From Streptomyces sp. CA-210063 (GTDB taxonomy: Bacteria > Actinomycetota > Actinomycetes > Streptomycetales > Streptomycetaceae), in the NCBI RefSeq assembly GCF_024612015.1, contig NZ_CP102512.1, positions 310,001 through 374,000 on the forward strand: a stretch of 64,000 nucleotides of DNA, in the 5' to 3' direction. This document shows, piece by piece, positions 28,050-37,000 of the stretch (position 1 is its first letter; each line of letters begins with the position of its first letter). The translations under genes and the position numbers were made by a program. Below the pieces are notes generated by a model. That model searched no databases and was not told the origin of the DNA. It worked only from the letters and a program-made list of their open reading frames with translations.

Positions 28050-29291
28050 TCAGCCGGCCGACATCGCCGTCAGCACCTTGCGGACGTCCACGAAGGTCGC
28101 CCCTTCCTTCGCCCACTCGATCTTGCCGTCACGGATGACGAGTTCGGTGGCCGTCGTGTTGTGGATGCGGTTCATGCCCTCGATCGGCAGGGCGGTCTTC
28201 TCGCTCCAGGTCAGGGACGGGGTCAGTCCGCCGGTGTCGATGCCCGAGGTGGTGTTCAGCTCCTCCACCAGGGCCTTGGCCGTGATCGTCGGCACTTTCT
28301 CGGCGGCCTCGGTGAAGACCTTGAAGGCCACCCAGGTCGTCCCGTTGGCGCCGTTGCTGGTGTCGATCTCCTTGTCGCCCTCGGCGGCCTCGACGAAGTT
28401 CTTCCAGGCGGCGTCGGAGGTCGGCGGGTAGTAACCGGTGATCGCGGCGCCCTCCAGCGGGCTGCCGCTGCCGCCGGTGGTCTCGGCCAGTTCCGGAGTG
28501 AGGTTGCCGACGACGCTGCCGACCTCGGTCTTCGAGCCGGACTGCACATACGCCTTGACGAAAAGGTCGGAGTGCGTGCCCAGGATGACGCTCACGCAGT
28601 CGCTGCCCTTGGTCGCGGCGGCGACCTGCGGGGCGAGGTCGGTGGCGGTCACCGGCACCTTGAGGTCCTTGGGCGCCGCCCCTCCGGCGGAGGTCACACC
28701 GAGGGCGAGGAACCGCGCGACGGTCTCGGCGGCGGCCACGTCGTACCGAACGCCCGAGATCTTCTTGCAGCCCTCCTCCACGAGCTGCTGCCCGTGGGCC
28801 GCGAACACCGTCGGGGTGCCGCCGTTGACGGGGAAGGACAGCGGGTTGGAGAACTCCGCCGCCGAGACGCCGGTCCCGCCGATGTACGGGATGCCGGCCT
28901 TCTCCAGGATGGGCATGTAGCGGTCACCGGCGAGGCTGTACGAGCCCACCACCGCGACCACCTTCTCGGCGACCGCCTGCTGGGCGCACTTCTCGGCCTC
29001 GGCGGGGGCGTTCTTCTCGTTGCAGGTGAGCACCTCCAGCCGGCCGCCCTTGATGCCGCCGTTGGCGTTGATCCACTTCTCGTAGGCCTGGGCGGTGTGC
29101 CGGACTCCGGGCTGGGCGCTGCCCTGGGTGTCCTCAGGGGCCCAGACCATCACCTTGACCGGCGCGCCCTTCAGGGCGGAGGTGTCGCTCGAGGTGCTGG
29201 AAGCCTCTCCCCCGCAGCCCGCGGCAAGCAGCGCTCCCGTCACCGCGAGACAGCTCGCTGCGGCACTTCTGCGTCGGCGTGAGTCGTTCAT
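28050..29291 (-). CDS. Lipoprotein substrate-binding protein of the Liv-type importer
   Basis: 413 residues from the ATG at 29291 (GGAGGG upstream). A lipoprotein signal (RRRR then CLAVTGALLAAGC, lipobox Cys about 26) is followed by a type I periplasmic-binding fold (GGIKGGRLEVLTCNEKN, AEKVVAVVGSYSLAGDRYMPIL). It captures the substrate at the cell surface. It is first in the operon with livF, luxE and luxC, divergent from the fused permease gene. Confidence 0.88.
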   Translation of the reverse strand: MNDSRRRRSAAASCLAVTGALLAAGCGGEASSTSSDTSALKGAPVKVMVWAPEDTQGSAQPGVRHTAQAYEKWINANGGIKGGRLEVLTCNEKNAPAEAEKCAQQAVAEKVVAVVGSYSLAGDRYMPILEKAGIPYIGGTGVSAAEFSNPLSFPVNGGTPTVFAAHGQQLVEEGCKKISGVRYDVAAAETVARFLALGVTSAGGAAPKDLKVPVTATDLAPQVAAATKGSDCVSVILGTHSDLFVKAYVQSGSKTEVGSVVGNLTPELAETTGGSGSPLEGAAITGYYPPTSDAAWKNFVEAAEGDKEIDTSNGANGTTWVAFKVFTEAAEKVPTITAKALVEELNTTSGIDTGGLTPSLTWSEKTALPIEGMNRIHNTTATELVIRDGKIEWAKEGATFVDVRKVLTAMSAG

Positions 29292-29421
29292 GGTTCCCTC
29301 CGCGGGACTCGTCATTGAGTTGGCGAACAGCATGGGGTGCGTTTTTGGGTTAGTGAAGTACTCTCGGCACAATTATTTAAATAAATGCGCTGTCTGGCCC
29401 TGTCCCCTGGGAGGTTCCTCG
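29292..29421. promoter_or_regulatory. Divergent promoter region of the transporter genes
   Basis: This 130-base region drives the binding-protein operon leftward and the fused permease rightward. Its core is an A/T-only stretch AATTATTTAAATAAAT (29371-29386), which stands out against the high-GC surroundings and resembles the AT-rich boxes at other promoters in this island. A GGGAGG ribosome site precedes the ATG at 29422. Confidence 0.6.
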
Positions 29422-32193
29422 ATGGACGACATCCTGCGGTTCGCGCTGCTCGGCCTGGGGCTCGGTGCCCTGTACGCGCTCACCGCGCACGGCATCGTGC
29501 TGGTCTACCGGGGCTCCGGTGTCCTCAACTTCGCGCACGGCGCGATCGGGATGGCCGGCGCCTATGTGCAGTGGGAGCTCTCCACCCAGCACGGCGTCCC
29601 GTACTGGCCCGCCACCGCCTGCGGCGTCCTCGCCTCGGCGGTGCTGGGCGTCCTCACCCACCTGCTGGTGCTGCGCCCGCTGCGCCGGGCGTCCACGCTG
29701 GCCCGCCTGGTCGGCACCCTGGCGGTGTTCATCGTGATCACCGCGATCGCCGTCAAGCGCTACGGCGACAGCCTGGAGCTGGTGCCGGGCAAGCTGCCCA
29801 CCGAGCTGCTGACGATCGCCGGGGCGACGATCTCCGAGGACCGCGTCTGGCTGCTCGGCATCGCGGTCCTCGTGACCGCGCTCCTCCATCTCCTCTACAA
29901 GCGCACCCTGTTCGGCCTGGGCACCACGGCGGTCGCGGAGAACGAGGGCGCCGCCGCCGCGCTCGGCTGGTCCCCGGATCTCATCGCCACCGGCAACTGG
30001 GCGCTGGGCTCGGCGCTGGCCGGACTGACCGGCATCCTCATCGTGCCGGTGATCGGCCTGTCGGTGACCGGGCTGACCACGTTGCTGCTGAGCGCGTTGG
30101 CCGCCGCCCTGGTCGGCCGGTTCTCCTCGTTCCCCATCACGCTGGCGGGCGGTCTGGTCATCGGGATCGTGCAGTCCGAACTGACCCGCTTCGGCTCCGA
30201 CATCACCGGACTCGCCTCGTCGGTGCCCTTCCTCGTCATCGCCCTGGTGCTGGTCGCGCGCGGCCGGGCGCTGCCGCTGCGCGGCACGTTCCTGGACCGG
30301 CTGCCCGCCCTGGGCACCGGCAGGGTCCGCCCCGTGGCACTGGCTGTCGCCGTCGCCGTCGGACTGCTGCTGGTGAGCGTGTCGACGCCGCTGTGGGCCG
30401 ACGCGATCACCAACACCCTCGTGATGTCGCTGATCATCCTGTCGATCGTCGTGGTCACCGGTTACGCGGGCCAGGTCTCCCTCGCGGCCTACGCCCTCGC
30501 CGGGACGGGCGCGTTCATTGCGGGACACACGGCGGCCGACTGGGGCTGGCCCTTCGAACTCGCCCTGCTGGCAGGCGTGTTGGGCACGGTGCCGATCGGT
30601 CTGCTGTTCGCGCTCCCAGCGGTCCGCACCCGTGGCGTCAATCTCGCGATCATCACGCTGGGTCTCGGCACGACACTGGAGGCGATGGTCTTCCAGAACA
30701 CCGACCTGTCGACGAGCCCGGGCAGCGACGGCATCGCGGTGGGCCGTCAGACACTCTTCGGAATCAGCGTCTCCGGGGTCGACCATCCGCAGCGGTACGC
30801 CGCCGTGGTGCTCGTGCTGTTCGTCGCCGCCACACTCGTGGTCGCCAACGTACGGCGCAGCCGCACCGGCCGCCGGCTCATCGCCGTACGGGCCAACGAG
30901 CGGGCCGCCGCCGCGCTGGGCATCGACGTCCGCGCGGCCAAGCTCTACGCCTTCGGCCTCTCGGCGGCCGTCGCCGCGCTCGCCGGAGTGCTCACCGGCT
31001 TCCGCTCGACGTCGGTGGTCTTCTCCGACTTCGCGTCCTTCGACTCCATCACCGCGCTCGGACTCGCGGTCATCGGCGGGGTCGGCTTCCTCGTCGGCCC
31101 GCTGTTCGCCGCGACCTTCGCCGCCGGCACGGTGGGCGCCCGGTTCGGGGACCTGGTGCTGCCCGGGCTCAGCGAATGGATGCCGCTGATCGGCGGGATC
31201 ATCCTGGTGCTGACCCTCGTGGGCAACCAGGACGGCATCGGCAAGGACATCGGCAAGCAGGCGGAGGGCATCCGCCGCAGACTGTCGCCGAGGCGCGACA
31301 CGGTCACGGCCACGGCGGCCAGGACAGCGGCCACGGCGGCCAGGGCGGCCTCTGCGGGTTCGGCGACCTCGGCGGCCTCTGCGGCCTCGGCGGCCTCGGC
31401 GGACGAAGCGGCCGTGCCCCGAGCCGCACCGCTCCCCCTCCACGTACGGGGCCTGACCGTGCGCTACGGCGGTGTCGTCGCCGTGGACGGACTCTCGCTG
31501 GATGTCGAGCCAGGGCAGGTCGTGGGTCTCATCGGACCCAACGGCGCCGGCAAGACCTCCGCCATCGACGCCGTCACCGGCTTCACCCGTGCCGCGTCCG
31601 GCGGTGTGCGCCTCGGTGACCGGGAGGTGACCCGGCTGCCGGTGCACCGGCGGGCCGCGGCGGGGCTGAGCCGGTCCTTCCAGTCGCTGGAGCTCTTCGA
31701 GGACATGACCGTCCTCGACAACCTGTACGCGGCCTGCGACCGGCCCGGCCGCTGGACGTTCCTGACGGACCTGGTGCGGCCCGGCAGCCGTCCGCTGCCC
31801 GCCCATGTCCTCGTCGCGGTACGGGAGTTCGGGCTCCAGGACAGTCTGGACCGGCCGGTGGGCGATCTGTCGTACGGGGAGCGCCGGCTGCTGGCCATCG
31901 CCCGTGCGGTGGCGGCCTCACCGTCCGTGCTGCTCCTCGACGAACCGGCCGCCGGGTTGTCCGACGACGAGACCCGGGAGCTGGCCCGTCTGGTGCGGCG
32001 GCTCGCCGAGGACTGGGGCATGGGCGTGCTGCTCGTCGAGCACGACGTCGACATGGTGATGAGCGTCTGCGACCAGGTGGTGGTCCTGGACTTCGGGCGG
32101 CTGATCTGCGCCGGTACGCCGGAGGAGGTGCGCCGGGATCCGGCGGTGCGAGCGGCCTATCTGGGTGACCTGGAGCCGGAGACACTGTCCTGA
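29422..32193 (+). CDS. LivH-LivM-LivG fusion: two permeases and ATPase in one chain
   Basis: A 923-residue protein. Residues 1-290 are a LivH permease (ALYALTAHGIVLVYRGSGVLNFAHG), about 295-620 a LivM permease (VVTGYAGQVSLAAYALAGTGAF, GVNLAIITLG, VRANERAAAALGID), about 626-668 an Ala/Thr/Ser-rich linker, and about 670-923 a LivG ATPase (GPNGAGKTSAID near 705, LSYGERRLLAIARA near 815, LLLDEPAAGLSDDE near 836). These are normally three genes. No stop or frameshift is seen between them. With the binding protein and LivF it makes a complete importer. Confidence 0.9.
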   Translation: MDDILRFALLGLGLGALYALTAHGIVLVYRGSGVLNFAHGAIGMAGAYVQWELSTQHGVPYWPATACGVLASAVLGVLTHLLVLRPLRRASTLARLVGTLAVFIVITAIAVKRYGDSLELVPGKLPTELLTIAGATISEDRVWLLGIAVLVTALLHLLYKRTLFGLGTTAVAENEGAAAALGWSPDLIATGNWALGSALAGLTGILIVPVIGLSVTGLTTLLLSALAAALVGRFSSFPITLAGGLVIGIVQSELTRFGSDITGLASSVPFLVIALVLVARGRALPLRGTFLDRLPALGTGRVRPVALAVAVAVGLLLVSVSTPLWADAITNTLVMSLIILSIVVVTGYAGQVSLAAYALAGTGAFIAGHTAADWGWPFELALLAGVLGTVPIGLLFALPAVRTRGVNLAIITLGLGTTLEAMVFQNTDLSTSPGSDGIAVGRQTLFGISVSGVDHPQRYAAVVLVLFVAATLVVANVRRSRTGRRLIAVRANERAAAALGIDVRAAKLYAFGLSAAVAALAGVLTGFRSTSVVFSDFASFDSITALGLAVIGGVGFLVGPLFAATFAAGTVGARFGDLVLPGLSEWMPLIGGIILVLTLVGNQDGIGKDIGKQAEGIRRRLSPRRDTVTATAARTAATAARAASAGSATSAASAASAASADEAAVPRAAPLPLHVRGLTVRYGGVVAVDGLSLDVEPGQVVGLIGPNGAGKTSAIDAVTGFTRAASGGVRLGDREVTRLPVHRRAAAGLSRSFQSLELFEDMTVLDNLYAACDRPGRWTFLTDLVRPGSRPLPAHVLVAVREFGLQDSLDRPVGDLSYGERRLLAIARAVAASPSVLLLDEPAAGLSDDETRELARLVRRLAEDWGMGVLLVEHDVDMVMSVCDQVVVLDFGRLICAGTPEEVRRDPAVRAAYLGDLEPETLS

Positions 32194-32223
32194 AACGCTC
32201 GGAGTCGCTGTCCTGAAACGGGT

Positions 32224-32256
32224 CGGAGGCGCTTCCCAGTACGGGAAGCGCCTCCG
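32224..32256. terminator. Strong bidirectional terminator
   Basis: CGGAGGCGCTTCCC and GGGAAGCGCCTCCG form a perfect 14-bp stem around a 5-base loop, followed by CCCTCGTTTCT. It separates the convergent fused-permease gene and an SDR gene. Confidence 0.85.
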
Positions 32257-32271
32257 GCCCTCGTTTCTGCT

Positions 32272-33066
32272 TCAGGCGTCCCGCAGGTCCGCGACATACG
32301 GCGCGTGGGACAGCAGCCCGCCGTCCACGCGCAGGGTGTGCCCGGTGACGAAGGCCGACTCGTCGGAGGCGAGGAAGACGACCGCCGAGGCGACGTCCTC
32401 GGGCCGGCCAAGGCGCGGCGTGAGGTGATGGCGCAGCATCGCCTCCCGGATCGCCCCGTGCGCCGAGCCGGAGCTCGCCGGCGTGACGATGAACCCCGGC
32501 GCGATGGCGTTGCAGCGGACGCCCTGCTTGCCGTACTGGGTGGCGACGTACTGCGTGAGGTTGATGAGGGCGGCCTTGGAGGCGCCGTACGCGGGATTGC
32601 GCAGATCGCCCGCGAGGCCGGACCCGGACGAGGTGTTGATGATCGAGCCGCCGCCCCGGGCGATCATGTGCGGGACGGCGGCCTGGACGGCGACCATGGT
32701 GCCGCGCAGGTTGATCCGCATCGTGTCGTCCCAGACCGCCGGGTCGGCCTCCACCACGGCGAGGTCCTGACGGGCGGCCAGATGGGTGGCCGCCGCGTTG
32801 TTGTGCAGGACGTCGAGGCCGCCGTACGTCTCGACCGCCGTGGCCACCATGGCCCGGACGCTGTCGACGTCCCCCAGGTCGACGACGACCGCCGTGGCGG
32901 AGCCTCCGGCGGCCCGGATCTCCTCCGTGACCGCCTTCGCGCCGTCGGCGTTCAGGTCGGCGACGACCGTGTGCGCTCCCTCCGCCGCCACGCGGCGGGC
33001 GGTGGCGGCGCCGATGCCGGACGCGGCGCCGGTGACGATCGTGATCTTCTCGTCGAGCCGTCCCAT
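32272..33066 (-). CDS. SDR-family 3-hydroxyacyl-CoA/alcohol dehydrogenase
   Basis: 264 residues from the ATG at 33066. Classical SDR: TGAASGIGAA near 12, DLNADGA, NNAAATH, INTSSGSG then YGASKAA (catalytic Tyr and Lys), and PGFIVTP. It is last in the operon that starts at 37747 and probably oxidises a hydroxyl of the acyl intermediate, NAD-dependent by the acidic residue after beta-2. Confidence 0.88.
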   Translation of the reverse strand: MGRLDEKITIVTGAASGIGAATARRVAAEGAHTVVADLNADGAKAVTEEIRAAGGSATAVVVDLGDVDSVRAMVATAVETYGGLDVLHNNAAATHLAARQDLAVVEADPAVWDDTMRINLRGTMVAVQAAVPHMIARGGGSIINTSSGSGLAGDLRNPAYGASKAALINLTQYVATQYGKQGVRCNAIAPGFIVTPASSGSAHGAIREAMLRHHLTPRLGRPEDVASAVVFLASDESAFVTGHTLRVDGGLLSHAPYVADLRDA

Positions 33067-33082
33067 GGCCGAACCGCCTTCC

Positions 33083-34291
33083 CTAGTCGGTGAGTTCACT
33101 GCCGACGACGGAGACGAAGGAGACGCATTCGCCGGGCCCGCCACCGAGGTTGTGCGTCAGGGCGAGCGAACGCCCCTCGGCGACGGACTTCACGGTCCGC
33201 TCGGGCGGTGCCTCGCCCCGCAGCTGCAGCCACGCCTCGAACATCATGCGGAGGCCCGAGGCGCCGATGGGGTGGCCGAAGGCCTTCAGACCGCCGTCCG
33301 GGTTCACGGGCAGCGAGCCGTCGAGGTCGAACGCCCCGCTGCTCACGTCCTTCCACGCCTGTCCGCGCTCGGCGAAGCCGAGGTCCTCCATCAGCACCAG
33401 TTCGGTGGGGGTGAAGCAGTCGTGGACCTCCGCGAGGGCGAGTTCGGCGCGCGGGTCGGTGATGCCCGCCTGCCGGTAGGCCTCCTGTGCGGAGGCGACG
33501 ACCTCGGGGAAGGTGGTGAAGTCGTACTGCGGGTCGAGGAGCCCGTCCGCCGGACCGGCGACGAAGGACAGCGCCTTCACGAAGACCGGCTTGTCCGTGT
33601 ACTTGTAGGCGTCCTCGGCACGCACGACGATCGCCGCAGCCGAACCGTCCGACACACCCGAGCAGTCGAACACGCCGAGCATGCCCGCGATGATGGGCGC
33701 CGAGCGGATGCGCTCCAGCGGGACCTCCTTGCGGAACTGGGCGCGGGGGTTGCGGGCCCCGTTGACGTGGTTCTTCCAGGCGATACGGGTGATGACGTCC
33801 TTCATCTCCTCGTCGGAGAGCCCGTACTTGGCCGCGTAGGCGGGGGCGAGCAGGGAGAAGTTGGCCGGGGCGGTGATCTCGCCTCGGCTGTCGTCGCCCG
33901 CGCCCGGGATCGCCGTGCCGGACAGCCCGGACATACCGGAGTCCTTGAGTTTCTCCACGCCGACGGCCATCGCCACGTCGTACGCCCCGGAGGCGACGGC
34001 GTAGCAGGCGTTGCGCAGCGCCTCGGATCCGGTGGCGCACATGTTCTCCACGCGGGTGACCGGCTTGCAGGGCAGGCGGAGTGCCCGGCTCAGGGTCAGC
34101 CCGGACACACCGGAGGCCTGGGTGCCGAACCAGAACGCGTCGATGTCGTCGAGGGTGACGCCGGCCGAGGTGACCGCGTCTCCCACGGCGTCCACCAGCA
34201 GATCGTCGGCCGAACGGGTCCAGTGCTCGCCGAAGGGCGTGCAGCCCATGCCGACGATCGCGACCCGGTCCCGGATTCCGTGCGAGCTCAT
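33083..34291 (-). CDS. SCP-x-like thiolase
   Basis: 402 residues. N-terminal Cys motif ENMCATGSEALRN is present, as are HDCFTPTELVLMEDLGF and GHPIGASGLRM. The C-terminal motif reads THNLGGGPGECVSF, as in the SCP2/lipid-transfer thiolase branch rather than the C-x-GGG of FadA thiolases. Its start overlaps the stop of the HMG-CoA-synthase-like/DUF35 gene as ATGA, which suggests the two proteins form a complex. Confidence 0.85.
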   Translation of the reverse strand: MSSHGIRDRVAIVGMGCTPFGEHWTRSADDLLVDAVGDAVTSAGVTLDDIDAFWFGTQASGVSGLTLSRALRLPCKPVTRVENMCATGSEALRNACYAVASGAYDVAMAVGVEKLKDSGMSGLSGTAIPGAGDDSRGEITAPANFSLLAPAYAAKYGLSDEEMKDVITRIAWKNHVNGARNPRAQFRKEVPLERIRSAPIIAGMLGVFDCSGVSDGSAAAIVVRAEDAYKYTDKPVFVKALSFVAGPADGLLDPQYDFTTFPEVVASAQEAYRQAGITDPRAELALAEVHDCFTPTELVLMEDLGFAERGQAWKDVSSGAFDLDGSLPVNPDGGLKAFGHPIGASGLRMMFEAWLQLRGEAPPERTVKSVAEGRSLALTHNLGGGPGECVSFVSVVGSELTD

Positions 34292-35736
34292 ACGGCCGTC
34301 TCCCCACCCTCGACGTTCTCGGCCGGCCGCACCGGCCGCGCCTTCCAGAAGTAGTTGTGGACGCCGGCGGCCGTGACGGTCCGCCGGAACGTCATCTCCA
34401 CCCGGGCGCCGATGACGGCGTCGGCCTCGGTCGCGTCGGTCAGCTGGCAGCGGAACCGTCCGCCGCCGTCGTAGTCGACGACCACGACGAGCATCGGCGG
34501 GCTGGGCGTGTGGGCCAGCCGGTCGACGGTGAACGTGGCGACCGTGCCGCGCACCTGCTCCATCGGCTCGTCGGTCATGGCGTCGACACTCCGGCAGGAC
34601 GCGCACACCCGGTCGGGCGGCAGCTGCCGGGTGCCGCACTTCTCGCAGCGGGCGGCGACGAAGCCGTACTTCCAGGCGGTGCGGCGGTGCGCGGGCGGCG
34701 CGTAGGGCGGCTCGGGGTCCGGCCGGCGGGGTGGTTCGCGGTCGAGCAGGCCGCGCCAGGTGAGGTAGGTGGCGTACGGCATCGGGGCGCTGCCCGCGGC
34801 GATCTGGGCGGCGACCGGGCGGGCGGCTCGGTGGGCCGGGAGGGCGTCGGTGGTGCGCAGCAGGAGCACTCCGGCGCCGTCGCCGAGCACGACGAGCGCG
34901 ATGGTCTCGCCGGGGGCGGCCCGGTCGAGGACGTCGGCGAGGAGCAGGCCGGGCTGGGCGGTGCCGGCGTTGCCGATCGTCGCGGTGAGGTCCGGGGTCA
35001 CCGCCTCGGGGCGTGCGCCGGCCGCCCGCCGGACCGCCGTGCATGCGCGCGCGTGCAGGCCGGAGACGACCAGGTGGTCGATGGCCGCGCGGTCAAGACC
35101 GGCCTGGTCGAGGGCGGCGCTCAGTGCCTTGTCCGCGAGGGAGACGTAGATGTCCTCGGCGAACCGTTCCTCCCAGACCCGGGAGGTGCGCGCGCCCGGC
35201 AGCCGCCAGCGTTCGAGGATCTCGTCGCTGACCGTGTCGTGGGCGAGCAGTTCGGCGATGACGGGGGCACCGTTGCGGTGGCCGCCGAAGACGAAGGCCG
35301 CCGCGCCGTCGCCGCCCGCGATCTCGTCGTTGCCGCCGGGCAGCCCGGTGCGCAGGTCCGACAGCACGGCCAGGGTCGGCACCGCGGAGCGGGCGGCGGT
35401 GACCAGCGCGCCGAGGCCGGAGCGTACGGAGCCGGCCATGTCGACGGCGAGTACGTGCTCGTCGAGCCGGAGCGCGGCGTGGACGGCGGTCGCGTTGGTC
35501 TTGTCGAGGTAGGCGGGTGCGGCCGTGGCGAGGAAGAGCTGGCCGACGCGGGAGCGCAGTCCGTCGCGGGTCAGCGCGGCGCGGGCCGCCTCGACGGCCA
35601 TGGAGGTGGTGTCCTCGTCGTAGCCCGCGACCGCGCGGGTGCCGCGTCCCGGGGGTGTGCCCAGCGTGGCCGCGACATCGGCGCGGGCGAGGCGGTGGTA
35701 CGGCACGTGGGCGCCGTACGCGATCAGTCCGGGCAT
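34288..35736 (-). CDS. HMG-CoA-synthase-like protein fused to a DUF35 domain
   Basis: 482 residues. The first 340 have the 3-oxoacyl-ACP/HMG-CoA synthase fold (GAHVPYHRL, SMAVEAARAAL, GGDGAAAFVFG, IGNAGTAQPGLLLADVL). The rest is a DUF35 zinc ribbon plus OB fold (CEKCG near 364, CASC near 379, GTVATFTVDRLAHTP). At the place of the nucleophilic Cys the sequence is VDMAGSVRSGLGAL, with no Cys, so Claisen catalysis is doubtful. DUF35 modules bind CoA intermediates and bridge thiolase-fold partners. Flanked by two thiolase genes with overlapping ends. Confidence 0.75.
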   Translation of the reverse strand: MPGLIAYGAHVPYHRLARADVAATLGTPPGRGTRAVAGYDEDTTSMAVEAARAALTRDGLRSRVGQLFLATAAPAYLDKTNATAVHAALRLDEHVLAVDMAGSVRSGLGALVTAARSAVPTLAVLSDLRTGLPGGNDEIAGGDGAAAFVFGGHRNGAPVIAELLAHDTVSDEILERWRLPGARTSRVWEERFAEDIYVSLADKALSAALDQAGLDRAAIDHLVVSGLHARACTAVRRAAGARPEAVTPDLTATIGNAGTAQPGLLLADVLDRAAPGETIALVVLGDGAGVLLLRTTDALPAHRAARPVAAQIAAGSAPMPYATYLTWRGLLDREPPRRPDPEPPYAPPAHRRTAWKYGFVAARCEKCGTRQLPPDRVCASCRSVDAMTDEPMEQVRGTVATFTVDRLAHTPSPPMLVVVVDYDGGGRFRCQLTDATEADAVIGARVEMTFRRTVTAAGVHNYFWKARPVRPAENVEGGETAV

Positions 35737-36968
35737 CAGCGTCCTCCAGGAGCTTCGTTGCCGGTGCGTTCGAAGATGGCCGCCAGTCCCTGTCCGCCGC
35801 CGAGGCACATCGTCTCCAGGCCGTAGCGGGCCTGGCGGCGGTCCAGTTCGCGCAGCAGGGTGGCGAGGATGCGGCCGCCGGTGGCGCCGACGGGGTGGCC
35901 CAGCGAGATGCCGGAGCCGTTGACGTTGAACCGCTCGAAGTCGGCGTCGGTCAGGGCCCATTCGCGGGTGCAGGCGAGTACCTGGGCGGCGAAGGCCTCG
36001 TTGAGTTCGATCAGGTCGATGTCGGCGAGCTTCAGCCCCGCGCGCTCCAGGGCCCTGGCCGTGGCGGGCACGGGCCCGATGCCCATGGTCTCGGGCGGTA
36101 CGCCGACCACGGCCCAGGAGACCAGGCGGGCCAGCGGGCGAAGGCCGAGTTCGGCGGCCCGTTCGGGGTGGGTGACGACGCAGAGCGAGGCGCCGTCGTT
36201 CTGGCCGCTGGCGTTGCCGGCGGTCACGGTGGCCTCCGGGTCCTGCCGGCCGAGCACGGGGCGGAGTGTGGCGAGCTTCTCCAACGACGAGTCGGGGCGC
36301 GGGTGTTCGTCCGTGTCCACGACCGTCTCGCCCTTCCGGGTGCGTACGGTGACGGGCACGATCTCGTCGGCGAAGCGGCCCTCCCGCTGGGCCGCGACGG
36401 CCTTCTCGTGCGAGCGCAGAGCCAGCCGGTCCTGTTCCTCGCGGGGAATGGCGTACTCGCGTCTCAGGTTCTCGGCGGTCTCCAACATCCCCCCGGGGAC
36501 GGGGTGGTTGACGCCTCCTGACGTCACGCGTCCACGGGCCAGGCGGTCATGGAGCATGGTTCCGGCGCCGCGCACGCCCCAGCGCGCGTCGGTGGTGTAG
36601 AACTCGGCCTGGCTCATGGACTCGACGCCGCCGGCCAGTACGAGATCGCTCGCGCCGGTCTGCACCTGCATCGCGGCGGTGATGATCGCCTGGAGTCCGG
36701 AGCCGCAGCGGCGGTCGATCTGGAGTCCCGGCACCTCGACGGGCAGTCCGGCGTCCAGGGCCGCCACGCGGCCGATGGCCGGGGCCTCGCCGTTGGGGTA
36801 GCACTGCCCGAGGATCACGTCGTCGACCGCCGTGGGCGGGACCCCGGTGCGGTCCAGGAGAGCACGTACCACGGTGGCCGCGAGGTGCGCCGCCGTGACG
36901 TCCCGGAAGACTCCCCCGTACCCTCCGACCGGGGTCCGTATCGGTTCGCAGATCACCGCGTCACGCAT
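35736..36968 (-). CDS. Acetyl-CoA acyltransferase (thiolase)
   Basis: A 410-residue class II thiolase. The nucleophilic Cys is about residue 88 (IDRRCGSGLQAI), with GHPVGATGGR and CLGGGQGLA completing the active site. It would cleave 3-ketoacyl-CoA in beta-oxidation. The stop overlaps the next start by one base (TGATG). It lies second in the operon headed by the SDR at 37747. Confidence 0.92.
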   Translation of the reverse strand: MRDAVICEPIRTPVGGYGGVFRDVTAAHLAATVVRALLDRTGVPPTAVDDVILGQCYPNGEAPAIGRVAALDAGLPVEVPGLQIDRRCGSGLQAIITAAMQVQTGASDLVLAGGVESMSQAEFYTTDARWGVRGAGTMLHDRLARGRVTSGGVNHPVPGGMLETAENLRREYAIPREEQDRLALRSHEKAVAAQREGRFADEIVPVTVRTRKGETVVDTDEHPRPDSSLEKLATLRPVLGRQDPEATVTAGNASGQNDGASLCVVTHPERAAELGLRPLARLVSWAVVGVPPETMGIGPVPATARALERAGLKLADIDLIELNEAFAAQVLACTREWALTDADFERFNVNGSGISLGHPVGATGGRILATLLRELDRRQARYGLETMCLGGGQGLAAIFERTGNEAPGGR

Positions 36969-37000
36969 CCGTCATGCCTTTCATCAGCGGGTGCAGGGGG

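Noticed and set aside
29377..31806. An 800-codon minus-strand frame opposite the LivHMG fusion
   Set aside because: Composition is Gly/Arg/Asp/His-rich with no family motif, and the plus strand is unmistakable.
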